The position numbers were made by a program, and so were the translations under genes. The notes beneath the pieces were generated by a model. That model saw only the letters and a list, made by a program, of their open reading frames with translations. It did not search any database and was not told the origin of the DNA. From the NCBI RefSeq assembly GCF_030866745.1, contig NZ_CP133016.1, forward strand, positions 1,178,001-1,242,000: a stretch of 64,000 nt of DNA. The letters run 5' to 3'. Below, one piece after another: positions 1 to 8,258 of this stretch. This DNA comes from Sphingomonas flavescens. GTDB lineage: Bacteria; Pseudomonadota; Alphaproteobacteria; Sphingomonadales; Sphingomonadaceae. Within the stretch, counting starts at the first letter, position 1. Every line of letters begins with the position of its first letter.

Positions 1-104
1 CCCTTGGCCACGTCGCCCATCATGGCCGAAAAACGGTTCCCGCCGAACAGCAGCAGGACGATGATCGCGAAGATCAGAATATGCCAGATGCTGAAACCGC
101 CCAT
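1..104 (-). CDS. tatA: Sec-independent protein translocase subunit TatA (C-terminal part outside window)
   Basis: TatA forms the pore-like part of the twin-arginine translocase, which exports folded proteins across the inner membrane. The visible N-terminus starts [12 protein letters not shown], followed by a short hydrophobic segment and the FGG hinge that leads into the amphipathic helix ([15 protein letters not shown]). This is the standard TatA/TatE start. Only about 34 residues are inside the window. An AAGGAG ribosome binding site lies at 115-120, with good spacing to the ATG at 104. The gene follows scpB on the same strand, as expected in sphingomonads, where tatB and tatC normally come next. 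Confidence 0.9.
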   Translation of the reverse strand, partial: MGGFSIWHILIFAIIVLLLFGGNRFSAMMGDVAK

Positions 105-132
105 GATCGCGAAACTCCTTTGAGGGCGCTAT

Positions 133-711
133 CTAGTCGGCTTCCTCTTCGCTTTCCAGTTGAAGCTGACCAAGCGATTCGAAGACTTTTTCGTCCAATG
201 GGTCGAGCAGCCCCGCGGCCTTGAGGTCGTCGATCCCAGGCAGGTCGCGTCGCGAGCCTAGCCCGAAGTGCGTGAGGAACGCCTCGGTCGTCGCATAGAG
301 CAGCGGCCGGCCGGGCCCTTCCCGTCGCCCGGCCGGCCGCACCCACCCGGCGTCCATCAGGACGTCGAGCGTACCCTTCGAAATCTGGACGCCGCGAATG
401 GCTTCGATTTCAGCCCGGCTCACGGGTTCGTGATAGGCGATGATCGCCAGCGTCTCGGTGGCGGCTCGCGACAGGCGGCGCGGTTCCTCGCGCGTCCGGC
501 GCAGCAAATGGGCGAGGTCCGGCGCGGTCTGGAAGTGCCAGCGGCCACCACGCTCCACCAATTCGATGCCATGACCCGCGTAATGCTGGGCGACGCTGCG
601 CAGACCCTTGATCACGTCGCCCTCACCGACATGCTCCGCGATCTCGTCGGCCGTCATCGGCTCCGAGGCCGCGAACAACGTTGCCTCGATCGCGCGGCAC
701 AGCTCGTCCAT
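133..711 (-). CDS. scpB: Segregation and condensation protein B (ScpB)
   Basis: ScpB is the kite subunit of the SMC-ScpAB condensin-like complex, which compacts and separates newly replicated chromosomes. The 192-residue product has the family's tandem winged-helix layout. The best conserved stretch is around residues 85-115 (AIIAYHEPVSRAEIEAIRGV), followed by a G-R-P-x-L-Y-x-T wing. Its ATG at 711 overlaps the scpA stop codon as TGATG, which suggests translational coupling so that both subunits are made together. Length and neighbours fit the family. The tail is acidic (LESEEEAD). Confidence 0.95.
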   Translation of the reverse strand: MDELCRAIEATLFAASEPMTADEIAEHVGEGDVIKGLRSVAQHYAGHGIELVERGGRWHFQTAPDLAHLLRRTREEPRRLSRAATETLAIIAYHEPVSRAEIEAIRGVQISKGTLDVLMDAGWVRPAGRREGPGRPLLYATTEAFLTHFGLGSRRDLPGIDDLKAAGLLDPLDEKVFESLGQLQLESEEEAD

Positions 712-1466
712 CAGGCGGCCACCTTGAGTCGAATGGGTGCGAACGCCTCGTCCTGCGCGATATCCAGACGGCCGCGACGGGCGAGTTCCAGCGCGGCAAG
801 GAAGCTCGAAGCGAGCGCCGACCGGCGAAGCTGTACATCACCGGTCTCCGGTAAAAAGCTCTCGAGGAACGTCCAATCGAGCGCCATGCCGATCATTCGG
901 CCTACCCGGTCGATCGCCTCCTCCAGCGTCATCACCGAACGGGCATGGACGACGTGCATCGCCGGCTGGGTGCGCGCGCGAACGGCGCCGTACGCTGCAA
1001 ACAGGTCGAATTCGCGGACTTGCCACAATGCCTTGCGAACCAGGCGAAGCCCTTCCGGTGCGCCGCGCAGGAAAACGTCGCGGCCGATGCGGTCGCGGCC
1101 GAGCAAACGCGCGCCCGCCTCTCGCATGGCGTCCAACCTTTGGAGCCGCATCTGGAGCCGCAGCGCGATCTCTTCAGGAGAGGGATCCTGCTCCGGATCC
1201 TTCGGCAGAAGCAGGCATGATTTGAGGTAGGCCAGCCACGCCGCCATCACGAGGTAATCGGCGGCAATCTCAAGCTTCAAGGCGCGCGCTTCGGAGAGAT
1301 AGGCGAGATATTGCTCGACCAGCTCCAGGATCGAAATCTGCGCAAGATCGACCTTTTGGGCGCGGGCGAGATTGAGCAGCAGGTCGAGCGGCCCTTCCCA
1401 GCCGTCGAGCGTCAGATTGAGTTCGTCCGACTGCCTCAGCGGCAGCTGCTCGAAATCTTCGTCCAC
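711..1466 (-). CDS. scpA: Segregation and condensation protein A (ScpA)
   Basis: ScpA is the kleisin of the SMC-ScpAB complex and bridges the SMC heads. The N-terminal part contains the family signature FDGWEGPLDLLL-like (LDGWEGPLDLLLNLARAQKV, about residues 20-39), followed by KVDLAQISILELVEQYL and LEIAADYLVMAAWLAYLKS. The 251 aa length is normal. The start is a GTG at 1466. No in-frame ATG precedes it, and an ATG two bases upstream is in another frame. It overlaps scpB by one base (TGATG). The upstream gene is an S10 peptidase; in many sphingomonads nagZ sits there directly. Confidence 0.95.
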   Translation of the reverse strand: MDEDFEQLPLRQSDELNLTLDGWEGPLDLLLNLARAQKVDLAQISILELVEQYLAYLSEARALKLEIAADYLVMAAWLAYLKSCLLLPKDPEQDPSPEEIALRLQMRLQRLDAMREAGARLLGRDRIGRDVFLRGAPEGLRLVRKALWQVREFDLFAAYGAVRARTQPAMHVVHARSVMTLEEAIDRVGRMIGMALDWTFLESFLPETGDVQLRRSALASSFLAALELARRGRLDIAQDEAFAPIRLKVAA

Positions 1467-1519
1467 ATCGCCGTAATACCCATTAGTTGTGGCCCTGCGA
1501 AGCTAGGCCCACATTCTAT

Positions 1520-1528
1520 TGTGGATAA
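1520..1528 (-). promoter_or_regulatory. Perfect DnaA-box sequence upstream of scpAB
   Basis: The minus strand reads TTATCCACA, the strict DnaA 9-mer, in the short gap between the S10 peptidase stop and scpA. DnaA is known as a transcription factor as well as an initiator, but one isolated box is weak evidence for function. Two more perfect boxes occur in this window (11057 and 32956). Confidence 0.4.
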
Positions 1529-3142
1529 CTAGCGGCGGCGGCGCGCGGGTGCCGGAGCCCGGCCGGCCGCCGCGTCATACACGGCGGAGCGAACAAACTG
1601 CTCCACGTCCACCCGCATCTGATGCAGCGCCTCGGGGTTCAGATAGACCATGTGTCCGGCCGGGTAATATTTGTACTCAAGGTTCCGCTGCTGCGCGGGC
1701 TCGAGCATCATGTGATTGAGATCATATTCCGTGCCGAAGAACGGGGTCGCCATGTCGTACCAGCCGTTCAGCGACAGGACTTTGAGATAGGGGTTCTCCC
1801 GCATTGCCGCCGCGAGATCGAGCGCCGTATTCGGGGCGTTCAGCGCCTGCCGCATGCCCGGGGCCTTATGGCTGAAATCCCACTTGAAGCCTTCCTCCTC
1901 GCTCGCGCTCGCGCGGTACGCCATGTTGGTGGTGTAGCCGAGATCCTTGCTCATGTAGGTGTGCATGGTGCCGATGAAGGCGCCGCTAATCGCGGTGTCC
2001 GAGGCGTCATACTCAGGGCTTTCGCCCGCCGCGTCGGCGTCGATGCCGACGTAGCGCGAATCGAAGCGGCCGATCGTCTGCCGCTCGTTCCGCATCAATT
2101 CCTTGCGATAGCGCGACAGGTCGACGCGCAAGTTTGAGCGAAGGATAAAATCCGGCGACAGTCCGGTGATGCCGGCCATCTGCTGCGCGATCGATTGCGC
2201 TTCGGCGGGCGCGATCGTCTGCCCCTTCTCGAGCGCAACCGCATACGGCCCTTGCGCAAAGGCGCGGCCACGCGCCGCGGCTTCTTCCACCGTCGCGGGC
2301 GGATTGGCCATCTTGTGGTGGTACCAGGCGGTGGCCGCGTAACTCGGAATGTAGTTCAGATAATCGCGGTCGAGGCCGGGCTGACGGCGGCCGTAGTTCA
2401 TGATCGACGACAGCAGGACGACGCCGTTCAGCGCCATGCCGCGATCTTGAAGTTGGTAAGCAAGCGCGCCCGAGCGCGTCGTCCCATAGCTTTCACCGAA
2501 CAGGAATTTCGGGCTGTCCCAGCGGTTGAACTTGGTCGCGTAGCGAATAATCGCCTTGGCGAAGGCGTCCGCGTCCTGATCGACGCCGTAGAATTCGTTG
2601 CCCTTGGCATCGCCAAGCGCGCGCGAATAACCCGTGCCTGGCGCGTCGAGGAATACCATGTCCGTAACGCCGAGCAGGCTATCCGGATTGGCGCCGAAGC
2701 CGAATGGTGCGGGTCGGATCGTCTCCGGATTACCGGTCTGCAGGCGCATCGGCCCGAACGAGCCCATGCGAAGCCATAGCGACGCCGAACCCGGTCCCCC
2801 ATTGTAGAAGAACATTACCGGCCGCCGCGCAGTGGCCGCGCCCTCGGCGGTGTAGGCCGTGTAGAAGATGCTCGCTTTCGGCTTGCCCGCCGCATCGCGG
2901 ATAGTGAGCGTCCCCGCAGTCGCCGTGTACGGGATCGTCCGGCCGTCGACTGATGCGCTGTGGCGGGTGGCCACCGTCCGCTCCTCGACCGGCGCGTCGG
3001 CGTAGCCCGTCTTTGCCTGCTCAATCATCACCTCGTTGTGCGCGGCATCGAGCGCGCTGCCTTTGGGCTTGTCCGCGGTCTGAGCAAAGCAAGAGGTCGA
3101 GAAGAGCAATGCGGCGGCGGAAGCCGCGAGGAATCGGCGCAT
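1529..3142 (-). CDS. Secreted S10-family serine carboxypeptidase-like protein
   Basis: A 537-residue serine peptidase of family S10 (alpha/beta hydrolase fold), probably periplasmic. It has a signal peptide (first about 20 residues, ending near CFAQ), an oxyanion-hole stretch NGGPGSAS at about 114-121, and the nucleophile motif GESYG at 216-220 with Ser218. Near the C-terminus are NGWYDMATP, which supplies the catalytic Asp, and AGHMVY, which supplies the His. The triad therefore looks complete. Bacterial S10 members are poorly characterised and their substrates are unknown. It lies between nagZ and scpA, an otherwise conserved neighbourhood, so it may be an insertion. The C-terminus is Ala/Pro/Arg rich. 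Confidence 0.88.
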   Translation of the reverse strand: MRRFLAASAAALLFSTSCFAQTADKPKGSALDAAHNEVMIEQAKTGYADAPVEERTVATRHSASVDGRTIPYTATAGTLTIRDAAGKPKASIFYTAYTAEGAATARRPVMFFYNGGPGSASLWLRMGSFGPMRLQTGNPETIRPAPFGFGANPDSLLGVTDMVFLDAPGTGYSRALGDAKGNEFYGVDQDADAFAKAIIRYATKFNRWDSPKFLFGESYGTTRSGALAYQLQDRGMALNGVVLLSSIMNYGRRQPGLDRDYLNYIPSYAATAWYHHKMANPPATVEEAAARGRAFAQGPYAVALEKGQTIAPAEAQSIAQQMAGITGLSPDFILRSNLRVDLSRYRKELMRNERQTIGRFDSRYVGIDADAAGESPEYDASDTAISGAFIGTMHTYMSKDLGYTTNMAYRASASEEEGFKWDFSHKAPGMRQALNAPNTALDLAAAMRENPYLKVLSLNGWYDMATPFFGTEYDLNHMMLEPAQQRNLEYKYYPAGHMVYLNPEALHQMRVDVEQFVRSAVYDAAAGRAPAPARRRR

Positions 3143-3229
3143 CAGGAAGCTTCACTTTCGATAGGCAAAGAAGGACGGAGAGATGGCCACAAAAGGCCGC
3201 GCTGCGCAACGTCCTGGATGAACGCGCCG

Positions 3230-4240
3230 TCAGGCGAGAGCGAGAAGCTGATCCCGCTTCGAAATCTCGGCTGCGAAGTCGAGCGGCGCCAGCTCCTGCC
3301 GGATCGTCGCCAAGGCGCGTTCAAGCCTTTCCTGCCCCTCGGCGCTTATCGCCGGCACTGCCGAGGCGACGGCGATCATCTCGTCCATCTTCCCCGAGCA
3401 GTGCAGCGCGACGTCGCAACCGGCCGCAACCACGCCACCCGCGCGCGATGCGAAGTCGCCCTGCAGCGCTTCCATTCCGATGTCATCGCTCATCAGCCAG
3501 CCGTCGAAGCCGATGCGCTCGCGAATGATGTCATGAATGACGATTGGCGACAGACTGGCCGGAACTTCCGGATCCCACGCCTCGTAAACGACATGAGCCG
3601 TCATCCCCATTGGCGACTTGGCGAGACGCTCGAATGGTTCGAGATCGACCTCCAGTTCTTCCGCGCTCGCCGGAACGATCGGCAATTCTTTGTGACTATC
3701 GACAAGCGCGCGGCCGTGCCCCGGAATGTGCTTGATGATGCCAATGACGCCGGCGGAGGCCATGCCGTCGAGCACCGCACGGCCCAACGCTGCCACCTGC
3801 ATCGGCTCACTGCCCAAGGCGCGGTCACCGATGATGTCGGTCGCACCTTCCTGCCGCACATCGAGCAGCGGCAGCGCGTTCACGTTGATCCCGCACGACC
3901 GCAGCATCAGCGCCAGCGCCCGTGCGTTCGAGCGCACCGCCTCGATCGCCGACGAAGGCGCCACGCGATACAGGTCCGAGAAGCGCTCCGCCGGCGGAAA
4001 GGCTGGCCACACCGGCGGCCGCATGCGCGCCACGCGCCCGCCTTCCTGATCGATCAGGATCGGCACATCGTCCCAACCCATCAGCGCCCGCAGGCTGTCC
4101 GTGAGCGCCAGGAGCTGTTGCTCGCTCTCGCAATTGCGGCGGAACAGGATGAAGCCCGACGGGTCGGCGTCGCGAAAGAAGTCGCGCTCGTCGTCGGTCA
4201 TGACGAAGCCTTCGAGGCCATAGATCGCAGCTTGGGTCAT
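3230..4240 (-). CDS. nagZ: Beta-N-acetylhexosaminidase NagZ (GH3)
   Basis: NagZ removes N-acetylglucosamine from 1,6-anhydromuropeptides in the cytoplasm during peptidoglycan recycling. The product (336 aa) has the GH3 signature, the loop KHIPGHGRALVDSH that carries the His/Asp acid-base pair, and a downstream SDDIGMEAL motif with the nucleophile Asp. The start MTQAAIYG at 4240 was chosen because the family begins at this point; the open frame runs a further 32 low-complexity codons upstream. There is no signal peptide, consistent with a cytosolic enzyme. It lies 10 nt after the SPOR gene, so the two are probably co-transcribed. Confidence 0.93.
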   Translation of the reverse strand: MTQAAIYGLEGFVMTDDERDFFRDADPSGFILFRRNCESEQQLLALTDSLRALMGWDDVPILIDQEGGRVARMRPPVWPAFPPAERFSDLYRVAPSSAIEAVRSNARALALMLRSCGINVNALPLLDVRQEGATDIIGDRALGSEPMQVAALGRAVLDGMASAGVIGIIKHIPGHGRALVDSHKELPIVPASAEELEVDLEPFERLAKSPMGMTAHVVYEAWDPEVPASLSPIVIHDIIRERIGFDGWLMSDDIGMEALQGDFASRAGGVVAAGCDVALHCSGKMDEMIAVASAVPAISAEGQERLERALATIRQELAPLDFAAEISKRDQLLALA

Positions 4241-4250
4241 CGGTCGGTCC

Positions 4251-4904
4251 CTATCGCGCGACGAAACAATTCTCGCCCGCGGCCTTGAGCGTCTGGCACA
4301 GCTGCCGAGCGGCAGCCGGCGATGCGGTCGAAGCACGAAGGCGAATGCCGCCCGTGAACGGGACGATCATCTTGCTCGATGACCCCACCGCCGGAAAGCG
4401 CGAGGAGAGCGCAGTCCATGCCCGTTCCGCCTGCGCCTGATTGGCGAATGCGCCAAGTTGCACGACGCTGCCTGACGAAACCCCGGCTGTCGGCTCCTCC
4501 GCCTTCGCCGCCTCGGCGGGCTTGGCTTCAGGCTTTGGCGGTGCCGGGACTGGCTTGGCGATCGGCGTTTCGGGAAGCTTATTCAGATCGAGTTGCGCGT
4601 CCCGATCTTCGCCCGCGCTCGTTTCGAAGGCTGTCTCGCTTTCCCCCTTGATGTCCAGGCCGCCCGGGTTCGGCGGCTTGATCTTGTAGGGCGTCGAAGG
4701 CGCCGCAATGAGCTCAGGGGGACCGCCGATCGAGGAATTGCGTCTGCCGAGCCAAAAGAAAGCCCCGGCAATGATCACGACCGCGAGAGCGACCGCAACC
4801 AATGCACCGAGCATCCGACGTGCAGAAACGCCCCGCGGCTCATCCTCGTCCTCGACCGCTGCAAGCCACGGCAGCGGCTCGTCGTACGACCGGTCGTCAC
4901 TCAT
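4251..4904 (-). CDS. SPOR domain-containing inner membrane protein
   Basis: A 217-residue protein with a cytoplasmic N-terminus, a single transmembrane segment at about 30-52 (LGALVAVALAVVIIAGAFFW), a long Pro/Ala/Glu-rich periplasmic linker, and a C-terminal SPOR domain (from about residue 145, VQLGAFANQAQAERAW). SPOR domains bind denuded glycan strands at the division septum. The bitopic layout is like that of FtsN/DedD-type division proteins, though a specific role cannot be read from sequence. It lies between argS and nagZ with tiny gaps, as in other sphingomonads. Confidence 0.88.
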   Translation of the reverse strand: MSDDRSYDEPLPWLAAVEDEDEPRGVSARRMLGALVAVALAVVIIAGAFFWLGRRNSSIGGPPELIAAPSTPYKIKPPNPGGLDIKGESETAFETSAGEDRDAQLDLNKLPETPIAKPVPAPPKPEAKPAEAAKAEEPTAGVSSGSVVQLGAFANQAQAERAWTALSSRFPAVGSSSKMIVPFTGGIRLRASTASPAAARQLCQTLKAAGENCFVAR

Positions 4905-4907
4905 GGA

Positions 4908-6638
4908 TCAACGCATCTCCTCAGTGGCGGCAACCCCCATCAAATCGAGGCCACTGCGGATAATCTGCGCGATCCCCAGGGCGAGTTCCAGACGCGCCCG
5001 AGAAAGCTGTGGATTTTTATCGAGAAGGAACCGCCGTTCCGGATCGTCGTTACCGCGGTTCCAGAGCGCGTGAAATTCCGCCGCCAGATCGTAAAGGTAA
5101 AAGGCGATGCGGTGCGGTTCATGCGATAGCGCCGCGCTTTCGAGCACGCGTGAATATTGCGCCGCCCGCTTCACCAGCATGAGTTCCTCATCGTCGAGCA
5201 GCGACAAATCGGCCGGCCGGGTTAGATCGATGCCGGCTTCGGCCGCCTTCCGCTTCAGCGAGCTCACGCGAGCGTGCGCGTATTGGACGTAAAAGACGGG
5301 ATTGTCCTTCGACGCTTCGACAACCTTGGTGAAGTCGAAGTCCAGCGGCGTGTCCGCGCGCTTGGTCAGCATCATGAAGCGGACGGCGTCCTTGCCGACC
5401 TCATTTACGACATCCGCCAGCGTGACGAAATCGCCCGCGCGCTTGCTCATCTTGAACGGCTCGCCGTTACGGAACAGCCGGACCATGTTGACCAGCTTGA
5501 CGTCGAGGTCGACCTTGCCGTCGGTCAGCGCGCGGACCGCCGCCTGCACGCGCTTGACGGTCCCTGCATGGTCCGCGCCCCAAATGTTGACCAGATGATC
5601 GGCCTTCTGCGCCTTCTGGAAATGATAAGCGGCGTCGGCCCCGAAATAGGTCCAGCTGCCATCCGACTTCTTCATCGGGCGGTCCTGGTCGTCCCCAAAC
5701 TCGGTCGAGCGGAACAAGGTCAGTTCGACCGGCTCCCACTCGTCATGCGGGTCGAGGCTCTTGGGCCGCTCCAGCACCCCCTCGAACACAAGACCCTTGC
5801 TGCGCAGTTCCCCCATTGCGTCGTCGACCGCACCGCTTTGCTGCAGTGCAGCTTCCGACGAGAAGAGGTCGTGGTGGATACCGAGCAGGCCGAGATCGTG
5901 ACGGATCAGATCGAGCATAGCCTTGATCGCGGTGTCGCGGAACAGCGGCAACCACTCCGCCTCCGGCGCGTCCACGAAGCGGGCGCCATGTTCCGCTGCT
6001 AGCACGACACCGACCGGCTTCAGATAGTCACCGGGGTAGAAGCCTTCGCCGATCTCGATCGTCTCGCCGAGTGCCTCGCGGTATCGCAGGTGCACGGACC
6101 GGGCTAGCGTATCGACCTGCGCGCCGGCGTCATTGACGTAATATTCCTTCGTGACCCGGAAGCCGGCCGCTTCGAGCAGGCGCGCCAGGCTGTCGCCGAC
6201 CACCGCGCCACGGCAGTGGCCCATGTGCAGCGGGCCGGTCGGATTTGCGGAAACATATTCGACATTGACCCGCTCGTTCGCGCCGACCTTGGATAGGCCA
6301 TAGGCGTCGCCCTGCGACAGGATAGCGCGAAGCTCATCCCGCCAGGCATCGGGGTGAAGGCGGATATTGATGAAGCCGGGCCCCGCAATCTCTACTGATG
6401 CGACGGTCGGCAAGGCAGCGAGTTTTGATCTGATCAGTTCCGCAAGCGCGCGCGGATTGGTTTGCGCGGCTTTCGCCAGCACCATGGCCGCGTTCACCGC
6501 GAGGTCGCCGTGCGACGCATCGCGCGGCGGCTCGACCGTCACGTTCTTGCGGTCGAGGCCCGACGGCAACGCACCATCGTTCACGAGTTCGTCGAGCGCT
6601 CCATCGAGGAGTGCGGAATATTGGGCGTAGAGGCTCAA
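4908..6638 (-). CDS. argS: Arginyl-tRNA synthetase
   Basis: Class I aminoacyl-tRNA synthetase that charges tRNA-Arg (576 aa, normal length). Visible features are the N-terminal additional domain, the HIGH-type motif in NPTGPLHMGHCRGA, the KMSKRAGDF motif, and the C-terminal anticodon-binding helical domain (ALSHEPHRIAFYLYDLA, then LGIAQIIRSGLDLMGV). The gene stops 3 nt before the SPOR gene, so argS, SPOR and nagZ look like one operon. This order is typical of Sphingomonadales. Confidence 0.97.
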   Translation of the reverse strand: MSLYAQYSALLDGALDELVNDGALPSGLDRKNVTVEPPRDASHGDLAVNAAMVLAKAAQTNPRALAELIRSKLAALPTVASVEIAGPGFINIRLHPDAWRDELRAILSQGDAYGLSKVGANERVNVEYVSANPTGPLHMGHCRGAVVGDSLARLLEAAGFRVTKEYYVNDAGAQVDTLARSVHLRYREALGETIEIGEGFYPGDYLKPVGVVLAAEHGARFVDAPEAEWLPLFRDTAIKAMLDLIRHDLGLLGIHHDLFSSEAALQQSGAVDDAMGELRSKGLVFEGVLERPKSLDPHDEWEPVELTLFRSTEFGDDQDRPMKKSDGSWTYFGADAAYHFQKAQKADHLVNIWGADHAGTVKRVQAAVRALTDGKVDLDVKLVNMVRLFRNGEPFKMSKRAGDFVTLADVVNEVGKDAVRFMMLTKRADTPLDFDFTKVVEASKDNPVFYVQYAHARVSSLKRKAAEAGIDLTRPADLSLLDDEELMLVKRAAQYSRVLESAALSHEPHRIAFYLYDLAAEFHALWNRGNDDPERRFLLDKNPQLSRARLELALGIAQIIRSGLDLMGVAATEEMR

Positions 6639-6739
6639 GTCGCTTTCACCGAAACTGGAAAGCGGCGCGTCTAGCGCAGCCGGTGCTGCGCGTCACCCGT
6701 TCGCTGGCGGGGCAAGGCCTGCCCCAGTCCATCTGACGT

Positions 6740-7054
6740 CTAGCGCCGCCGATAACGGCAGTTGGCTTCCCAATCGGTCCGTGCGTCGCCGGCCACCGGC
6801 ACGGCCGAAGCGATGGCGCGGCATCGTTCGGCGACGGTTTGGCGAGTGGCGGTCGCAGACGCGGCAAGCGCGCTCAGGAAAGCAGCGTTCCGCTCCTCTG
6901 GCGTCCGTACCAGCGAAGAGCCATCCATTGAGAGCAGGTGGGTTTCGGGATCGGCGAGCCTCGCCGTGACTAACGGCTCGCCGCCTTCCGCGGAAGCCCC
7001 GCTGGTAAGCCCGAGGCCAGCTAGGGCCAGCCCGATGTTCCGCCAATATCCCAC
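6740..7054 (-). CDS. Small secreted protein of unknown function
   Basis: A 104-residue product with an N-terminal signal peptide (NIGLALAGLGLTSGASAE) and a mature part of about 80 residues containing two Cys near the C-terminus (ERCRAIAS and EANCRYRRR), which might form a disulfide in the periplasm. I recognise no domain. It sits between dgt and argS on the same strand with about 40 and 100 nt gaps. The roughly 100 nt downstream contain GC-rich hairpins (such as GCGCAGC/GCTGCGC near 6674-6691) but no clear T-tract. Confidence 0.6.
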   Translation of the reverse strand: MGYWRNIGLALAGLGLTSGASAEGGEPLVTARLADPETHLLSMDGSSLVRTPEERNAAFLSALAASATATRQTVAERCRAIASAVPVAGDARTDWEANCRYRRR

Positions 7055-7094
7055 ACGGCGATCTTCGGCGATGAGGGTTAAGAAATTGCGAGGC

Positions 7095-8258
7095 TTAAAA
7101 GCGGCTGGCCGGGAGCGTTACCGGCCCGATCAGTTCTCCGTGCCGGGCAATGGCGAAGCGGTCCGTCATCCCTGCGACGAAATCGCCGATGGTGCGCACC
7201 TGCGCGACGTCATCCTCCCCGCCCCGCCAGGATGCGGGGAGCAGACCGGGATCCGCGCGGTAGGCAGCGGCAAGATTGGCCACCACCCGCTCCGCTTCCG
7301 CGCGGATCGGCTTGAGCTCCGGCAGCCCATAAAGCCGCTGGTAAAGGAAGCGCTTCAGCAGCCGCTCCTGCGCCTCCACTTCTTTCGAAAAGCCGGATAG
7401 CTGACGGCGAGCTTGGCGGACCTCGTCGATGGAGATCACGCCGCTATCGATTACCCGGCGCTCGGTCTCGTCAAGCACATCGCCGACCAGATATCCGATG
7501 AGATCACGCACCAATGCTCGCTGTTTCTTGTCTACCGCCAGATCGGGATAACGTCGCCCGATCGCATCCCACAGGGAATGGATCAGCGGTTGTTCGATCA
7601 GTTCATCGAGGTGGAGCAAGCCAGCCCGGAGCCCGTCGTCAATGTCGTGGGCATCGTAGGCGATGTCGTCGGAGATTGCCGCGACCTGCGCCTCGAGACC
7701 GGGCCAGCTGTCAAGCTCCAGGTCCCATTCGTCATTGGTCTCCCGCATCGCCCACGTCAGCTCAGCTATCGGGCCGTTGTGCTTGGCTAAGCCCTCAAGC
7801 GCTTCCCAACTGAGGTTGAGCCCTTCGAATTCGGGATAGGGCGTCTCCAGCTTCGTCACGATACGTACCGTGTGAGCGTTGTGATCGAAGCCGCCGGCGT
7901 CGCTCATGGCGGCGCTGAGCGCGTCTTCGCCCGCATGGCCAAACGGCGGGTGACCAAGGTCGTGGGCGAGGCACAGCGCCTCGGTCAAATCTTCGTTCAA
8001 GCCGAGCGCCCGCGCCATCGTGCGACCGATCTGCGCTACTTCCAGGCTATGGGTCAGGCGAACCCGGTAATGGTCGCCGTCCGGGGCTACGAACACCTGG
8101 GTTTTGTGGCGCAAGCGACGGAATGCGACCGAGTGGATAATGCGGTCGCGATCACGCTGAAAAATGTCGCGCGGTCCACGGGGACCGGAATTACTTTCGG
8201 GATGAAGCCTACCACGCGACCTGGCTGGATTGGCGGCGATCGCTGGCGGCAGGCTCAT
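7095..8258 (-). CDS. dgt: dGTPase-like deoxynucleoside triphosphate triphosphohydrolase
   Basis: HD-domain enzyme that splits dNTPs into deoxynucleoside and tripolyphosphate. Metal-binding motifs are visible: the H in THSLEVAQIGR and the HD pair in LAHDLGHPPFGHAGE, with a further Asp in SDDIAYDAHDIDDG. The length (387 aa) fits the short dGTPase-like group. I chose the ATG at 8258, which overlaps the upstream TGA stop as TGATG; a GTG one codon earlier (8261) is also possible. It is translationally coupled to the TPR-SPOR gene. Confidence 0.93.
   Translation of the reverse strand: MSLPPAIAANPARSRGRLHPESNSGPRGPRDIFQRDRDRIIHSVAFRRLRHKTQVFVAPDGDHYRVRLTHSLEVAQIGRTMARALGLNEDLTEALCLAHDLGHPPFGHAGEDALSAAMSDAGGFDHNAHTVRIVTKLETPYPEFEGLNLSWEALEGLAKHNGPIAELTWAMRETNDEWDLELDSWPGLEAQVAAISDDIAYDAHDIDDGLRAGLLHLDELIEQPLIHSLWDAIGRRYPDLAVDKKQRALVRDLIGYLVGDVLDETERRVIDSGVISIDEVRQARRQLSGFSKEVEAQERLLKRFLYQRLYGLPELKPIRAEAERVVANLAAAYRADPGLLPASWRGGEDDVAQVRTIGDFVAGMTDRFAIARHGELIGPVTLPASRF

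Noticed and set aside
6674..6720. GC-rich hairpins between argS and the small secreted protein
   Set aside because: Short palindromes of this kind are common in such GC-rich DNA; there is no T-tract and no repeat elsewhere in the window.
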